Shown here in pieces: positions 51,191 to 62,588 of a DNA stretch of 64,000 nt. The notes beneath the pieces are model-generated. The model searched no databases. It saw only the letters and a list, made by a program, of their open reading frames with translations, and had not been told where the DNA came from. Source of the DNA: Bradyrhizobium sp. MOS003 (lineage in GTDB: Bacteria; Pseudomonadota; Alphaproteobacteria; Rhizobiales; Xanthobacteraceae); the NCBI RefSeq assembly GCF_003020125.1, contig NZ_PYFW01000012.1:1-64000 (forward strand). Reading direction: 5' to 3'. The first letter of the stretch is position 1; each line of letters opens with the position of its first letter. A program made the translations under genes and the position numbers.

Positions 51191-52352
51191 CCGAGGAAGT
51201 TCGGCTCCAGATGGAACGCTCCTCCAAGCCGCCGCAATAAACCCTGGCTCGACCACCCCATGAAGCGCGCCCAGCGCTGCGCCGTCCAGTAGGGGCTCGT
51301 CGCGATCGAGACCGAGCGGAAATCAAAGGTTTCGCCGCCGCCCATTGATCGCAATCCCGCTTCACCGGATCGGCGTAGAAGGCGGCGATCTTCTCCGCAT
51401 CCATCCCGTCAGCAGCCAGCCATTGCGGGATGTGGACATTGCAGAGCCGTTCTATGTCGGTGAATACCTTGTCGCAGCCGATACCCAGCGACCGGGCAGG
51501 AGGTGGCGAAGGCGTCGCCGACCAGCACCACGCCGGGCTGATGGCCGGCGTCATTCACGTAGAGATCGACCGGACGGATCTTCAACTCGCCGGCGATGTT
51601 GAAAGGGCCGGTGGTGTGCTTCAGCCGGGGCAGGGCGGCGGTCCAGCGTCTCAGCGGGCGCGCGGCGCAATTCGCGCAGCCAGGGATCGTTGAAGCCGCC
51701 GTACACGAACAGATTGGCGCGCATCCGCGTGCCGATCGGAAACAGCGAGGTGTAGGGGATGCGATCGCTCGGCCGCTCCGAGAAATAGGTCAGCGCCGGG
51801 AAGGCGAATGTTGCGCGCCCGACCGGGACGACGTCGAACCCGATCGAGATCGAATGGCAGGCGCTGATGACCTTTTGGGCGATGCCGAGCTGGTGAGGCC
51901 GACATTCAAGCCATTGGCGAGCACCACCAGGCGGGCCGAGATCGTCTCTTCATTGGAGAGCGCGATCCTCTGCCGCTCCTCGCTGGTCTCGACGGTAATG
52001 GCCTTGGCGCAGATGCGCTCGACGGAAGCGGGGATTTCGTCGCGGACGGCGTTGACCAGGGAATCGTAGAGGATGTTGAACTGCCGGCTCGGCGCCTTGT
52101 CAGCAGGCGGCCGAAGCGAGCGATCCAATTCTCACCGGCAAAGGTCGCCCGGCGCAGCACTGATTCTGCCTCTCGGGTCCTTGAGAATCGCCCAAGCTGC
52201 TCCTGGCCACTGAGTTTCTCGACGCGAAAGTCCGCCGGATAGCTCTCATGCGGAGCGATCAGGACGGTCGAAACGTCGGCCCGGCCGAGCATCGCGGCGG
52301 CGGTCGAGCCCGCCAATCCCCCGCCGATAATGGCAATGTCGGTGTACCGCAT
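51191..52352 (-). pseudogene. FAD-dependent monooxygenase/oxidoreductase, multiply frameshifted
   Basis: Read leftward from 52352, the remains give an FAD enzyme start (IAIIGGGLAGSTAAAMLG) and a later FAD motif GVVLVGDAFATSCPVAG, then GCDKVFTDIERLCN and FRSVSIATS. The reading frame jumps at about 52100, 51893, 51640, 51497 and 51345, so at least five indels have broken a gene of roughly 390 codons. Homology-like sequence continues across every jump, showing decay rather than separate genes. The 3' limit is unclear where it meets the ABC gene. It resembles the geranylgeranyl-reductase/halogenase-like FAD family. Confidence 0.8.
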
Positions 52353-53033
52353 GGCGCGCATCCCCGCCGAAGGCCCTAGATTGACGCCTCAACAGAAAAA
52401 AAGCCTCAGCTTTGGTCATAATAGTACTTTCCACCCGGGTACAATAATTTTCGGGCTGGCGAAACGGTGACGATGTTCCCATATCGGAGTCGGGAGGCGA
52501 ACGCGCCAAACAGCGATTTTGACAGGCTCCTGAAGCGCTTCTGACTGTCGTTTCGCCTTGACTTGATCGATTCCCACTTATAGAAAGCGCCTCACTTAAC
52601 GACAGGCGGTGAGCATCGCCAGCGTCGGAACGGGCCACCCGTTAGATCCCCGAGGACCAGAGCCGCAAGGGATCGCTCAAGACGGGCACCAACCTCGACG
52701 AATGCCGCTCAAACGCTGTCGATCATAGCTAGGCAATGCCAGTGCGACTTTAGGTCTCTTGAGCGCGTCCTCTTGAGATCGAATTCGGATGCATGACCTC
52801 AGTGCGCGGGCCGTGGCTTTATGCTGACCGGCCTTGATACTGCGGTCCTCTGTGGCGTCGAAGCGCTTTCCGCCCGTTGATGGGGCGGTTGGCGCGATTT
52901 CGCTTTGTGCGGATTGTTTCGCGCAAGGTGACCCGGTCGGGCGGGGTGCTCGAAAGAATTTGCGGTCCCTTCAATGGACCGCGGCAAGACAGCGGGTCCG
53001 CAAGGAGCCGCGATAACAAAGGGTAAGGCCAGG
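52353..53033. other. gene-poor interval upstream of rpsL with alternative hairpins
   Basis: No convincing gene is seen in these 681 bp. A candidate promoter for rpsL is TTGACT (52558-52563) and TATAGA (52579-52584), but the 15-bp spacer is short. Near the end, GCGGTCC (52962-52968) pairs with GGACCGC (52976-52982). The second arm can instead pair with GCGGGTCC (52992-52999) with one bulge, so two exclusive structures are possible before rpsL. Confidence 0.5.
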
Positions 53034-53405
53034 ATGCCGACGATCAACCAGCTGATCGCTCAACCGCGTGAAGTGCAGAAGTCGCGCAAGAAGGTGCCGG
53101 CGCTGCAGCAGTCGCCGCAGAAGCGTGGTGTTTGCACCCGCGTCTACACGACGACCCCGAAGAAGCCGAACTCGGCGCTTCGTAAGGTCGCCAAGGTGCG
53201 CCTGACCAACGGCTTCGAGGTGATCGGCTACATCCCGGGTGAAGGCCATAACCTCCAGGAGCACTCGGTGGTCATGATCCGCGGCGGTCGCGTCAAGGAT
53301 TTGCCCGGCGTGCGCTACCACATCCTCCGCGGCGTTCTGGATACCCAGGGCGTCAAGAACCGTAAGCAGCGTCGTTCGAAGTACGGCGCGAAGCGTCCGA
53401 AGTAA
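53034..53405 (+). CDS. rpsL: 30S ribosomal protein S12
   Basis: This 123-residue S12 of standard length has wild-type streptomycin-site segments (TTPKKPNSALRK and GGRVKDLPGVRYH). It sits in the decoding centre. I chose ATG 53034, giving MPTINQLI. It is the first gene of the str operon, 15 bp before rpsG. Confidence 0.99.
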   Translation: MPTINQLIAQPREVQKSRKKVPALQQSPQKRGVCTRVYTTTPKKPNSALRKVAKVRLTNGFEVIGYIPGEGHNLQEHSVVMIRGGRVKDLPGVRYHILRGVLDTQGVKNRKQRRSKYGAKRPK

Positions 53406-53420
53406 GCGGGAACCAGGTCC

Positions 53421-53891
53421 ATGTCTCGTCGCCACTCAGCGGAAAAGCGCGAAGTCCTTCCGGATCCGAAGTTCGGGAACATCATCGTCACGAAGTTCAT
53501 GAACTCGGTGATGTACGCCGGCAAGAAGTCGGTCGCCGAAGGCATCGTCTACGGTGCGTTCGGTATCATCGAAACCAAGACCAAGCAGAACCCGCTCGGC
53601 GTGTTCGAGCAGGCACTCGAGAACGTCATGCCGACGATCGAAGTGCGCTCCCGCCGCGTCGGCGGCGCGACCTACCAGGTTCCGGTCGAGGTTCGTTCGA
53701 CCCGCCGTCAGGCGCTGGGCATCCGTTGGCTGATCTCGGCTGCGCGCGATCGCAACGAGAAGACCATGACCGAGCGGCTCTCGGCCGAGCTGCTGGACGC
53801 CTCGAACAACCGTGGTAACGCCGTCAAGAAGCGGGAAGACGTGCACCGGATGGCGGAAGCCAACCGTGCCTTCTCGCACTATCGCTGGTAA
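53421..53891 (+). CDS. rpsG: 30S ribosomal protein S7
   Basis: This 156-residue S7 starts MSRRHSAEKREVLPDPK and contains the rRNA-binding GGATYQVPVEVRSTRRQALG. It nucleates the 30S head and, in E. coli, represses the str operon. It lies between rpsL and fusA in the canonical order. Confidence 0.99.
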   Translation: MSRRHSAEKREVLPDPKFGNIIVTKFMNSVMYAGKKSVAEGIVYGAFGIIETKTKQNPLGVFEQALENVMPTIEVRSRRVGGATYQVPVEVRSTRRQALGIRWLISAARDRNEKTMTERLSAELLDASNNRGNAVKKREDVHRMAEANRAFSHYRW

Positions 53892-53921
53892 CGGCGAAAC
53901 ACGGAATCTAAGGAACACTCA

Positions 53922-55994
53922 ATGCCCCGCGTTCATGCCATAGAGAATTACCGCAACTTCGGTATCATGGCGCATATCGATGCCGGCAAGACCACGACCA
54001 CCGAGCGCATCCTCTATTACACCGGCAAGAGCCACAAGATCGGCGAAGTGCACGAAGGTGCAGCGACGATGGACTGGATGGAGCAGGAGCAGGAGCGTGG
54101 CATCACGATCACCTCGGCCGCGACCACCGCGTTCTGGGCCGGCAAGCGCCTGAACATCATCGACACCCCCGGCCACGTCGACTTCACCATCGAAGTCGAG
54201 CGTTCACTGCGCGTGCTCGACGGTGCCGTCTGCGTGCTCGACTCGAACCAGGGCGTCGAGCCCCAGACCGAGACCGTCTGGCGCCAGGGCGACAAGTACA
54301 AGGTTCCGCGCATCGTCTTCGCCAACAAAATGGACAAGACCGGCGCCGACTTCTTCAAGTGCCTGGCCGACATCGTCGACCGCCTCGGCGCCAAGCCGAT
54401 CGCGATCCAGCTTCCGATCGGTGCCGAGAACAACTTCAAGGGTCTCGTCGACCTCGTGAAGATGCAGGGCATCATCTGGAACGATGAATCGCTCGGCGCG
54501 AAGTTCGACTACGTCGACATTCCCGAGGATCTGGTCGAGCAGGCCAAGGAATACCGCGAGAAGATGGTGGAAGCCGCCGTCGAGCTCGACGACGACGCCA
54601 TGGCCGCCTATCTCGACGGCAAGGAGCCGGACGAAGAGACGCTGAAGCGGCTGATCCGCAAGGCGGTTCTGACCGGCGCGTTCTATCCCGTGCTGTGCGG
54701 CTCGGCCTTCAAGAACAAGGGCGTGCAGCCGTTGCTCGACGCCGTTGTCGACTATCTGCCGTCGCCGGTCGACGTGCCCGCGATCAAGGGCACCGACGAT
54801 CGCGGCAACGAAGTCGTGCGCAAGGCGGACGACAAGGAGCCGCTCGCGCTGCTCGCGTTCAAGATCATGGACGACCCGTTCGTCGGCACCATCACCTTCT
54901 GCCGTATCTACTCCGGCGTGCTGCAGAGCGGCACCGGCGTCGTGAACTCGACCCGCGAGAAGAAGGAGCGCATCGGGCGCATGCTGTTGATGCATGCGAA
55001 CAATCGCGAAGACATCAAGGAAGCCTATGCCGGCGACATCGTCGCGCTGGCCGGCCTGAAGGAAGCGCGCACCGGTGACACGCTGTGCGATCCCGACAAG
55101 CAGGTGATCCTGGAGAAGATGGAATTCCCCGAGCCGGTCATCGAGATCGCGATCGAGCCGAAGTCCAAGGCCGACCAGGAAAAGCTGGGCGTGGCGCTGG
55201 CCAAGCTCGCTGCGGAGGATCCGTCCTTCCGCGTGTCGACTGACCAGGAGTCCGGCCAGACCATCCTCAAGGGCATGGGCGAACTCCATCTCGACATCAA
55301 GGTCGACATTCTCCGCCGCACCTACAAGGTCGACGCCAACATCGGCGCGCCCCAGGTTGCGTTCCGTGAGCGCGTCACCAAGAAGGCCGAGGTCAAGTAC
55401 ACCCACAAGAAGCAGACCGGCGGTACCGGTCAGTTCGCGGAAGTGTCGATCGTGGTCGAGCCGAACGAACCCGGCAAGGGCTACGAGTTCGAGTCCAAGA
55501 TCGTCGGCGGTGCGGTTCCGAAGGAATACATCCCCGGCGTCGAAAAGGGCCTCAACAGCGTGATGAGCTCTGGTGTCGTCGCGGGCTTCCCCGTGGTCGA
55601 CGTCAAGGTTCAGCTCGTCGACGGCAAGTATCACGACGTCGACTCGTCGGCGCTCGCCTTCGAAATCGCATCGCGCGCGGCATTCCGCGAAGCTTTGCAG
55701 AAGGGCAAGTCCGTCCTGCTCGAGCCGATCATGAAGGTCGAAGTGGTGACCCCGGAAGACTATACCGGCTCGGTCATCGGCGACCTGAATTCGCGGCGCG
55801 GTCAGATCCAGGGTCAGGACATGCGCGGCAACGCCAACGTCATCAATGCGATGGTGCCGCTCATGAACATGTTCGGTTACGTGAATAACCTGCGCTCGAT
55901 GAGCCAGGGTCGCGCAACCTTCACCATGCAGTTCGACCACTACGCAGAAGCGCCGGCCAATGTGTCGGCAGAAGTCCAGAAGAAGTTTGCCTGA
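53922..55994 (+). CDS. fusA: translation elongation factor G
   Basis: This 690-residue EF-G has the G1 motif AHIDAGKTTT, G3 DTPGHVD and G4 NKMDKTGADF, followed by domains II-V in normal arrangement. It drives ribosomal translocation and, with RRF, recycling. AAGGAA precedes the ATG 30 bp after rpsG. Confidence 0.99.
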   Translation: MPRVHAIENYRNFGIMAHIDAGKTTTTERILYYTGKSHKIGEVHEGAATMDWMEQEQERGITITSAATTAFWAGKRLNIIDTPGHVDFTIEVERSLRVLDGAVCVLDSNQGVEPQTETVWRQGDKYKVPRIVFANKMDKTGADFFKCLADIVDRLGAKPIAIQLPIGAENNFKGLVDLVKMQGIIWNDESLGAKFDYVDIPEDLVEQAKEYREKMVEAAVELDDDAMAAYLDGKEPDEETLKRLIRKAVLTGAFYPVLCGSAFKNKGVQPLLDAVVDYLPSPVDVPAIKGTDDRGNEVVRKADDKEPLALLAFKIMDDPFVGTITFCRIYSGVLQSGTGVVNSTREKKERIGRMLLMHANNREDIKEAYAGDIVALAGLKEARTGDTLCDPDKQVILEKMEFPEPVIEIAIEPKSKADQEKLGVALAKLAAEDPSFRVSTDQESGQTILKGMGELHLDIKVDILRRTYKVDANIGAPQVAFRERVTKKAEVKYTHKKQTGGTGQFAEVSIVVEPNEPGKGYEFESKIVGGAVPKEYIPGVEKGLNSVMSSGVVAGFPVVDVKVQLVDGKYHDVDSSALAFEIASRAAFREALQKGKSVLLEPIMKVEVVTPEDYTGSVIGDLNSRRGQIQGQDMRGNANVINAMVPLMNMFGYVNNLRSMSQGRATFTMQFDHYAEAPANVSAEVQKKFA

Positions 55995-56034
55995 TTGTCG
56001 TCGGTCACGAACTGACGATTGAACGGAGAGTCAA

Positions 56035-57225
<1,191 letters not shown>

Positions 57226-57242
57226 TACGAGAACAGGGATCG

Positions 57243-57274
57243 GCGAGTAGCGAATGGTGACATTCGCTATTCGC
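57243..57274 (+). promoter_or_regulatory. stem-loop between tuf and rpsJ
   Basis: GCGAGTAGCGAATG (57243-57256) pairs with CATTCGCTATTCGC (57261-57274) around GTGA, with one mismatch-type wobble. The right arm is part of a short tandem CGCTATT repeat. It may partly terminate or protect the tuf mRNA before the S10 operon. From memory, similar repeats are common in Bradyrhizobium. Confidence 0.55.
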
Positions 57275-57306
57275 TATTCGCCACCCCACTGAAGAAAGAC
57301 ACGGCA

Positions 57307-57615
57307 ATGAACGGCCAAAACATTCGTATCCGTCTCAAGGCGTTCGACCATCGTATCCTCGATACGTCGACCCGCGAGATCGTGAACACGGCGAAGCGCA
57401 CCGGCGCGCAGGTCCGCGGACCCATTCCGTTGCCCACACGCATCGAGAAGTTCACCGTCAACCGTTCGCCCCACGTCGACAAGAAGAGCCGCGAGCAGTT
57501 CGAGATGCGCACTCACAAGCGCCTGCTCGACATCGTCGATCCGACCCCGCAGACCGTCGATGCTTTGATGAAGCTCGACTTGGCCGCCGGTGTCGACGTC
57601 GAGATCAAGCTCTAA
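57307..57615 (+). CDS. rpsJ: 30S ribosomal protein S10 (NusE)
   Basis: This 102-residue S10 has [14 protein letters not shown] at the start and the conserved [19 protein letters not shown] loop. It is a 30S head protein and the NusE antitermination partner. It opens the S10 operon, which continues without interruption to the end of the window. Confidence 0.99.
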
Positions 57616-57670
57616 GATTTTTGGATCACGTTCGCGATTATAGCGGACAGAAAGAACAGGAAGCACGCCG

Positions 57671-58387
57671 ATGCGCTCCGGAGTGATCGCACAAAAGGTC
57701 GGGATGACGCGGGTCTTTACAGAGGCCGGCGAACATATCCCCGTGACCGTGCTGAAGCTCGGCAATTGCCAGGTCGTAGGCCACCGCACTGAAGAGAAGA
57801 ACGGTTACGTTGCGCTCCAGCTTGGTTCTGGTGCCCGCAAGACCGTTTACATGCCCAAGGCTGAGCGCGGCCAGTTCGCGGTCGCCAAGGTCGAGCCGAA
57901 GCGCCGGGTCGAGGAGTTCCGCGTCACTGCGGACGCCATGATCCCGGTCGGCGCCGAGATCCTTGCCGACCACTTCGTCGTCGGCCAGTTCGTCGACGTC
58001 ACCGGCACCTCGGTCGGTAAGGGCTTCGCCGGCGGCATGAAGCGCTGGAACTTCGGCGGTCTGCGCGCCACCCACGGCGTGTCGGTCTCGCACCGCTCGA
58101 TCGGTTCGACCGGTGGCCGTCAGGACCCCGGCAAGACCTGGAAGAACAAGAAGATGCCCGGCCACATGGGTGTCGACCGCATCACCACGCTCAACCTTCG
58201 CGTCGTTCAGCTCGATGTCGAGCGCGGCCTGATCCTCGTCGAAGGCGCCGTTCCCGGCTCCAAGGGCGGATGGATTCGCGTGCGCGACGCCGTCAAGAAG
58301 CCGTTGCCGAAGGAAGCTCCGAAGCCCGGCAAGTTCAAGGTTGCGGGCGGCGAAGCCGAGGCTGCGGCCCAGCAAGAGGGTGCGTGA
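57671..58387 (+). CDS. rplC: 50S ribosomal protein L3
   Basis: This 238-residue L3 starts MRSGVIAQKVGMTRVF and has the central extension GGRQDPGKTWKNKKMPGHMG reaching the peptidyl transferase centre. The C-terminus has an alanine/glutamate-rich tail of about 20 residues. AGGAAG precedes the ATG. Confidence 0.99.
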   Translation: MRSGVIAQKVGMTRVFTEAGEHIPVTVLKLGNCQVVGHRTEEKNGYVALQLGSGARKTVYMPKAERGQFAVAKVEPKRRVEEFRVTADAMIPVGAEILADHFVVGQFVDVTGTSVGKGFAGGMKRWNFGGLRATHGVSVSHRSIGSTGGRQDPGKTWKNKKMPGHMGVDRITTLNLRVVQLDVERGLILVEGAVPGSKGGWIRVRDAVKKPLPKEAPKPGKFKVAGGEAEAAAQQEGA

Positions 58388-58388
58388 G

Positions 58389-59009
58389 ATGGAATTGAAG
58401 GTCACCACGCTCGAAGGTAAGGAAGCCGGCTCGGTCCAGCTCTCCGACACCATTTTCGGTCTCGAGCCGCGCCAGGACATCATTGCACGTTGCGTGCAGT
58501 GGCAGCTCAACAAGCGCCAGGCCGGTACCCACAAGGCCAAGGGTCGCGCCGAGATCTGGCGCACCGGCAAGAAGATGTACAAGCAGAAGGGCACCGGCGG
58601 TGCTCGTCACGGCTCGGCCCGCGTGCCGCAGTTCCGCGGCGGCGGCCGTGCCTTCGGTCCGGTGGTGCGTTCGCACGCCACCGACCTGCCGAAGAAGGTC
58701 CGCGCGCTGGCGCTGAAGCATGCGCTCTCGGCCAAGGCCAAGGACGGCGATCTCGTCGTGATCGACAAGGCCGCGCTTGAAGCCGCCAAGACCAAGGCGC
58801 TGCTCGGTCACTTCTCGGGCCTGGGTCTGACCAACGCGCTGATCATCGACGGCGCCGAGCTCAACAACGGCTTTGCCGCTGCGGCCCGCAACATCCCGAA
58901 CATGGACGTGCTGCCGATCCAGGGCATCAACGTCTACGACATCCTGCGCCGTCAGAAGCTCGTTCTGACCAAGGCCGCCATCGATGCGCTGGAGGCGCGC
59001 TTCAAATGA
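58389..59009 (+). CDS. rplD: 50S ribosomal protein L4
   Basis: This 206-residue L4 has the internal basic loop GTGGARHGSARVPQFRGGG that lines the exit tunnel. The start is ATG 58389, one base after the rplC stop. In E. coli L4 represses the S10 operon. Its stop overlaps the rplW start as ATGA. Confidence 0.99.
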   Translation: MELKVTTLEGKEAGSVQLSDTIFGLEPRQDIIARCVQWQLNKRQAGTHKAKGRAEIWRTGKKMYKQKGTGGARHGSARVPQFRGGGRAFGPVVRSHATDLPKKVRALALKHALSAKAKDGDLVVIDKAALEAAKTKALLGHFSGLGLTNALIIDGAELNNGFAAAARNIPNMDVLPIQGINVYDILRRQKLVLTKAAIDALEARFK

Positions 59010-59308
59010 CGAAGAACATCGAGGCCCGCCACTACGACGTGATCCTGTCGCCGGTCGTGACCGAAAAGGCGACGATTGCCTCGGAGCACAACAAGGTGCT
59101 GTTCAAGGTGGCCGCCAAGGCAACCAAGCCGCAGATCAAGGAAGCGATCGAGAAGCTGTTCGACGTCAAGGTCAAGAGCGTCAACACGCTGGTCCGCAAG
59201 GGCAAGACCAAGATATTCCGCGGCAATCTCGGCTCGCAGTCGAACTCCAAGCGCGCGATCGTGACTCTCGAAGAGGGTCACCGGATCGACGTGACCACCG
59301 GTCTGTAA
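59006..59308 (+). CDS. rplW: 50S ribosomal protein L23
   Basis: This 100-residue L23 has the conserved HYDVILSPVVTEKATI start and the VNTLVRKGKTKIFRG region. It sits at the tunnel exit and docks trigger factor and SRP. It overlaps rplD by 4 bp. Confidence 0.99.
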   Translation: MTKNIEARHYDVILSPVVTEKATIASEHNKVLFKVAAKATKPQIKEAIEKLFDVKVKSVNTLVRKGKTKIFRGNLGSQSNSKRAIVTLEEGHRIDVTTGL

Positions 59309-59320
59309 GGTCGCACGACG

Positions 59321-60154
59321 ATGGCACTGAAGACATTCAATCCCACGACGCCGGGCCAGCGCCAGCTGGTCATGGTCGATCGTTCGGCCCTCTACAAGGG
59401 CAAGCCGGTCAAGGCGCTCACCGAAGGCAAGCATTCCTCGGGCGGCCGCAACAGCACCGGTCGCATCACCGTGCGCTTCCGCGGCGGTGGTCACAAGCGG
59501 ACGCTGCGCACCGTCGATTTCAAGCGTGAGAAGATCGACGTTCCCGCGACCGTCGAGCGGCTGGAATACGATCCGAACCGCAGCGGTTTCATCGCGCTGA
59601 TCAAGTATCAGGACGGCGAGCAGGCCTACATCCTGGCGCCGCAGCGCCTGGCCGTGGGTGATAACATCGTCGCCGGCAACTACGTCGACGTGAAGCCGGG
59701 CAACGTCATGCCGCTCGGCAACATGCCGGTCGGCACGATCATCCACAACATCGAGCTCAAGATCGGGAAGGGCGGCCAGCTCGCCCGTTCCGCGGGCACC
59801 TATGCCCAGCTCGTCGGTCGCGACCAGGACTACGTGATCATCCGCCTGAATTCGGGCGAGCAGCGCCTGGTGCACGGCCGTTGCCGCGGCACGATCGGCG
59901 CGGTGTCGAACCCGGATCACATGAACACCTCGATCGGCAAGGCCGGCCGCAACCGCTGGCTGGGCCGCAAGCCGCATAACCGCGGTGTTTCGATGAACCC
60001 GATCGACCATCCGCACGGCGGTGGTGAAGGTCGTACCTCGGGCGGACGCCACCCGGTCACCCCGTGGGGCAAGCCGACCAAGGGCAAGAAGACCCGCACC
60101 AACAAGTCGACCAACAAATTCATTCTCCTAAGCCGCCACAAGCGGAAGAAGTAA
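59321..60154 (+). CDS. rplB: 50S ribosomal protein L2
   Basis: This 277-residue L2 has the RNA-binding core and the C-terminal MNPIDHPHGGGEGRTSGG segment needed for peptidyl transferase function. Its length is normal. It lies 12 bp after rplW. Confidence 0.99.
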   Translation: MALKTFNPTTPGQRQLVMVDRSALYKGKPVKALTEGKHSSGGRNSTGRITVRFRGGGHKRTLRTVDFKREKIDVPATVERLEYDPNRSGFIALIKYQDGEQAYILAPQRLAVGDNIVAGNYVDVKPGNVMPLGNMPVGTIIHNIELKIGKGGQLARSAGTYAQLVGRDQDYVIIRLNSGEQRLVHGRCRGTIGAVSNPDHMNTSIGKAGRNRWLGRKPHNRGVSMNPIDHPHGGGEGRTSGGRHPVTPWGKPTKGKKTRTNKSTNKFILLSRHKRKK

Positions 60155-60166
60155 GGAACGCCGGAC

Positions 60167-60445
60167 ATGGTTCGTTCAGTCTGGAAAGGCCCGTTCGTCG
60201 AGGGTTCTCTGCTCAAGAAGGCAGATGCCGCCCGTGCGTCCGGCCGTCACGACGTCATCAAGATCTGGAGCCGTCGCTCGACGATTCTGCCACAGTTCGT
60301 CGGCCTGACCTTCGGCGTCTACAACGGTCAGAAGCACGTTCCGGTGGCGGTCAACGAGGAAATGGTCGGGCACAAATTCGGCGAGTTCTCGCCGACCCGG
60401 ACCTTCCATGGCCACTCCGGCGACAAGAAAGCCAAGAAGGCTTGA
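60167..60445 (+). CDS. rpsS: 30S ribosomal protein S19
   Basis: This 92-residue S19 starts MVRSVWKGPFVEGSLLKKAD and has the conserved EMVGHKFGEFSPTRTFHGHS. It lies in the 30S head next to S13. AAGGAA precedes the ATG. Confidence 0.99.
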   Translation: MVRSVWKGPFVEGSLLKKADAARASGRHDVIKIWSRRSTILPQFVGLTFGVYNGQKHVPVAVNEEMVGHKFGEFSPTRTFHGHSGDKKAKKA

Positions 60446-60455
60446 GGATTAAACG

Positions 60456-60842
60456 ATGAGCAAACCTAAGCGCGAACGGAGCCTCGCCGAGAACGAGGCC
60501 AAGGCGGTCGCCCGGATGCTGCGGGTGAGCCCGCAGAAGCTCAACCTGGTCGCCCAGCTCATTCGCGGCCGGAAGGCAGCTGCTGCGCTCGCCGACCTGC
60601 AGTTTTCGCGCAAGCGGATCGCAGTCGACGTGAAGAAGTGCCTGGAATCGGCTATCGCCAATGCCGAGAACAACCACGATCTCGACGTGGACGATCTCGT
60701 CGTTGCGCAGGCCTTCGTCGGCAACGGCCTCGTCATGAAGCGCTTCGCCGCCCGCGGCCGCGGCCGCTCGGGCCGTGTCTACAAACCATTTTCGCAGCTG
60801 ACGATCATCGTTCGTCAGGTCGAAGCCGAAGCAGCCGCTTAA
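60456..60842 (+). CDS. rplV: 50S ribosomal protein L22
   Basis: This 128-residue L22 has the [24 protein letters not shown] core (here starting ARMLRVSPQ) and the tunnel hairpin around [20 protein letters not shown]. The hairpin reaches the exit-tunnel constriction. It lies 10 bp after rpsS. Confidence 0.99.
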
Positions 60843-60859
60843 GGGCGCAGGAGAACACG

Positions 60860-61585
<726 letters not shown>

Positions 61586-61617
61586 TGCCAGCACAGAGAA
61601 TTTGAGGGCTCAAAGCC

Positions 61618-62031
61618 ATGATGCAACCTAAAAAGACGAAGTTCCGGAAAGCGCATAAGGGCCGTATCCACGGCGTTGCGTCTTCGGGTGCGACGTTGGC
61701 CTTCGGCCAGTTCGGCCTGAAGGCGACCGAGCCTGAGCGCGTCACTGCGCGTCAGATCGAAGCCGCCCGCCGCGCGCTCACCCGTCACATGAAGCGTGCC
61801 GGCCGCGTCTGGATCCGCGTATTCCCGGACGTTCCGGTGTCGAAGAAGCCGGCCGAAGTCCGCATGGGCTCCGGCAAGGGTTCGCCGGAATTGTGGGTGG
61901 CGCGCGTCAAGCCGGGCCGGGTGCTGTTCGAGATCGACGGCGTCAACACCCAGACGGCGCGCGAAGCGCTGACCCTGGCGGCCGCCAAGCTGCCGATCAA
62001 GACGCGCTTCGTCGAGCGCATTGCGGAGTAA
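61618..62031 (+). CDS. rplP: 50S ribosomal protein L16
   Basis: This 137-residue L16 starts MMQPKKTKFRKAHKGRIHG and has PVSKKPAEVRMGSGKGSPE. It binds near the A-site tRNA elbow. Its stop TAA overlaps an ATG, but the rpmC start is more likely six bases later. Confidence 0.99.
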   Translation: MMQPKKTKFRKAHKGRIHGVASSGATLAFGQFGLKATEPERVTARQIEAARRALTRHMKRAGRVWIRVFPDVPVSKKPAEVRMGSGKGSPELWVARVKPGRVLFEIDGVNTQTAREALTLAAAKLPIKTRFVERIAE

Positions 62032-62036
62032 TGGCC

Positions 62037-62243
62037 ATGGCCCAGATGAAGATCGAAGACATCCGTGCGATGAGCCCCGACCAGCAGGATGACGCCGTCC
62101 TGAACCTGAAGAAGGAGCGCTTCAACCTGCGCTTCCAGCGCGCCACCGGGCAGCTCGAGAACACCTCGCGCCTGCGCGAGGCACGTCGTGACATCGCCCG
62201 CATCAAGACCGTCGCCGCGCAGAAGCGCGCGAAGAAGAAGTAA
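62037..62243 (+). CDS. rpmC: 50S ribosomal protein L29
   Basis: This 68-residue L29 is two long helices with the conserved NLRFQRATGQLENTSRLREA. I chose ATG 62037 because GGAG lies eight bases upstream; ATG 62031 would be only two bases from it. It is at the tunnel exit next to L23. Confidence 0.97.
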   Translation: MAQMKIEDIRAMSPDQQDDAVLNLKKERFNLRFQRATGQLENTSRLREARRDIARIKTVAAQKRAKKK

Positions 62244-62256
62244 GAGGCTTACGAAG

Positions 62257-62505
62257 ATGCCGAAACGTACTTTGCAGGGCGTGGTCGTCAGCGACAAGCA
62301 AGCCAAGACCATCGTGGTGCGCGTTGATCGCCGCTTCACGCACCCGATCTACAAGAAGACGATCCGCCGTTCGAAGAACTACCACGCGCACGACGAGAGC
62401 AACGAGTTCAAGCCGGGCGACATGGTGTGGATCGAGGAATCGAAGCCGATTTCGAAGTTGAAGCGCTGGGTCGTGATCCGGGGCGAGCACAAGAAAAGCG
62501 CCTGA
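62257..62505 (+). CDS. rpsQ: 30S ribosomal protein S17
   Basis: This 82-residue S17 starts MPKRTLQGVVVSDKQAKTIV and has an OB-fold with HPIYKKTIRRSKNYHAHDE. It is an early 16S rRNA binder. ATG 62257 follows the rpmC stop by 13 bp. Confidence 0.99.
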   Translation: MPKRTLQGVVVSDKQAKTIVVRVDRRFTHPIYKKTIRRSKNYHAHDESNEFKPGDMVWIEESKPISKLKRWVVIRGEHKKSA

Positions 62506-62588
62506 TCTGTTGGCTTTGGCCGACTGACTTCAGGTAAATGTTGAGCGCCGGCTGGGCTGGCGCAAATAGAAGAGGACGAGGTGCATCA

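Noticed and set aside
51109..51354. Serine-rich 81-residue minus-strand frame
   Set aside because: The poly-serine part is the antisense reading of the ABC transporter's acidic tail; only its upstream half belongs to the FAD pseudogene.
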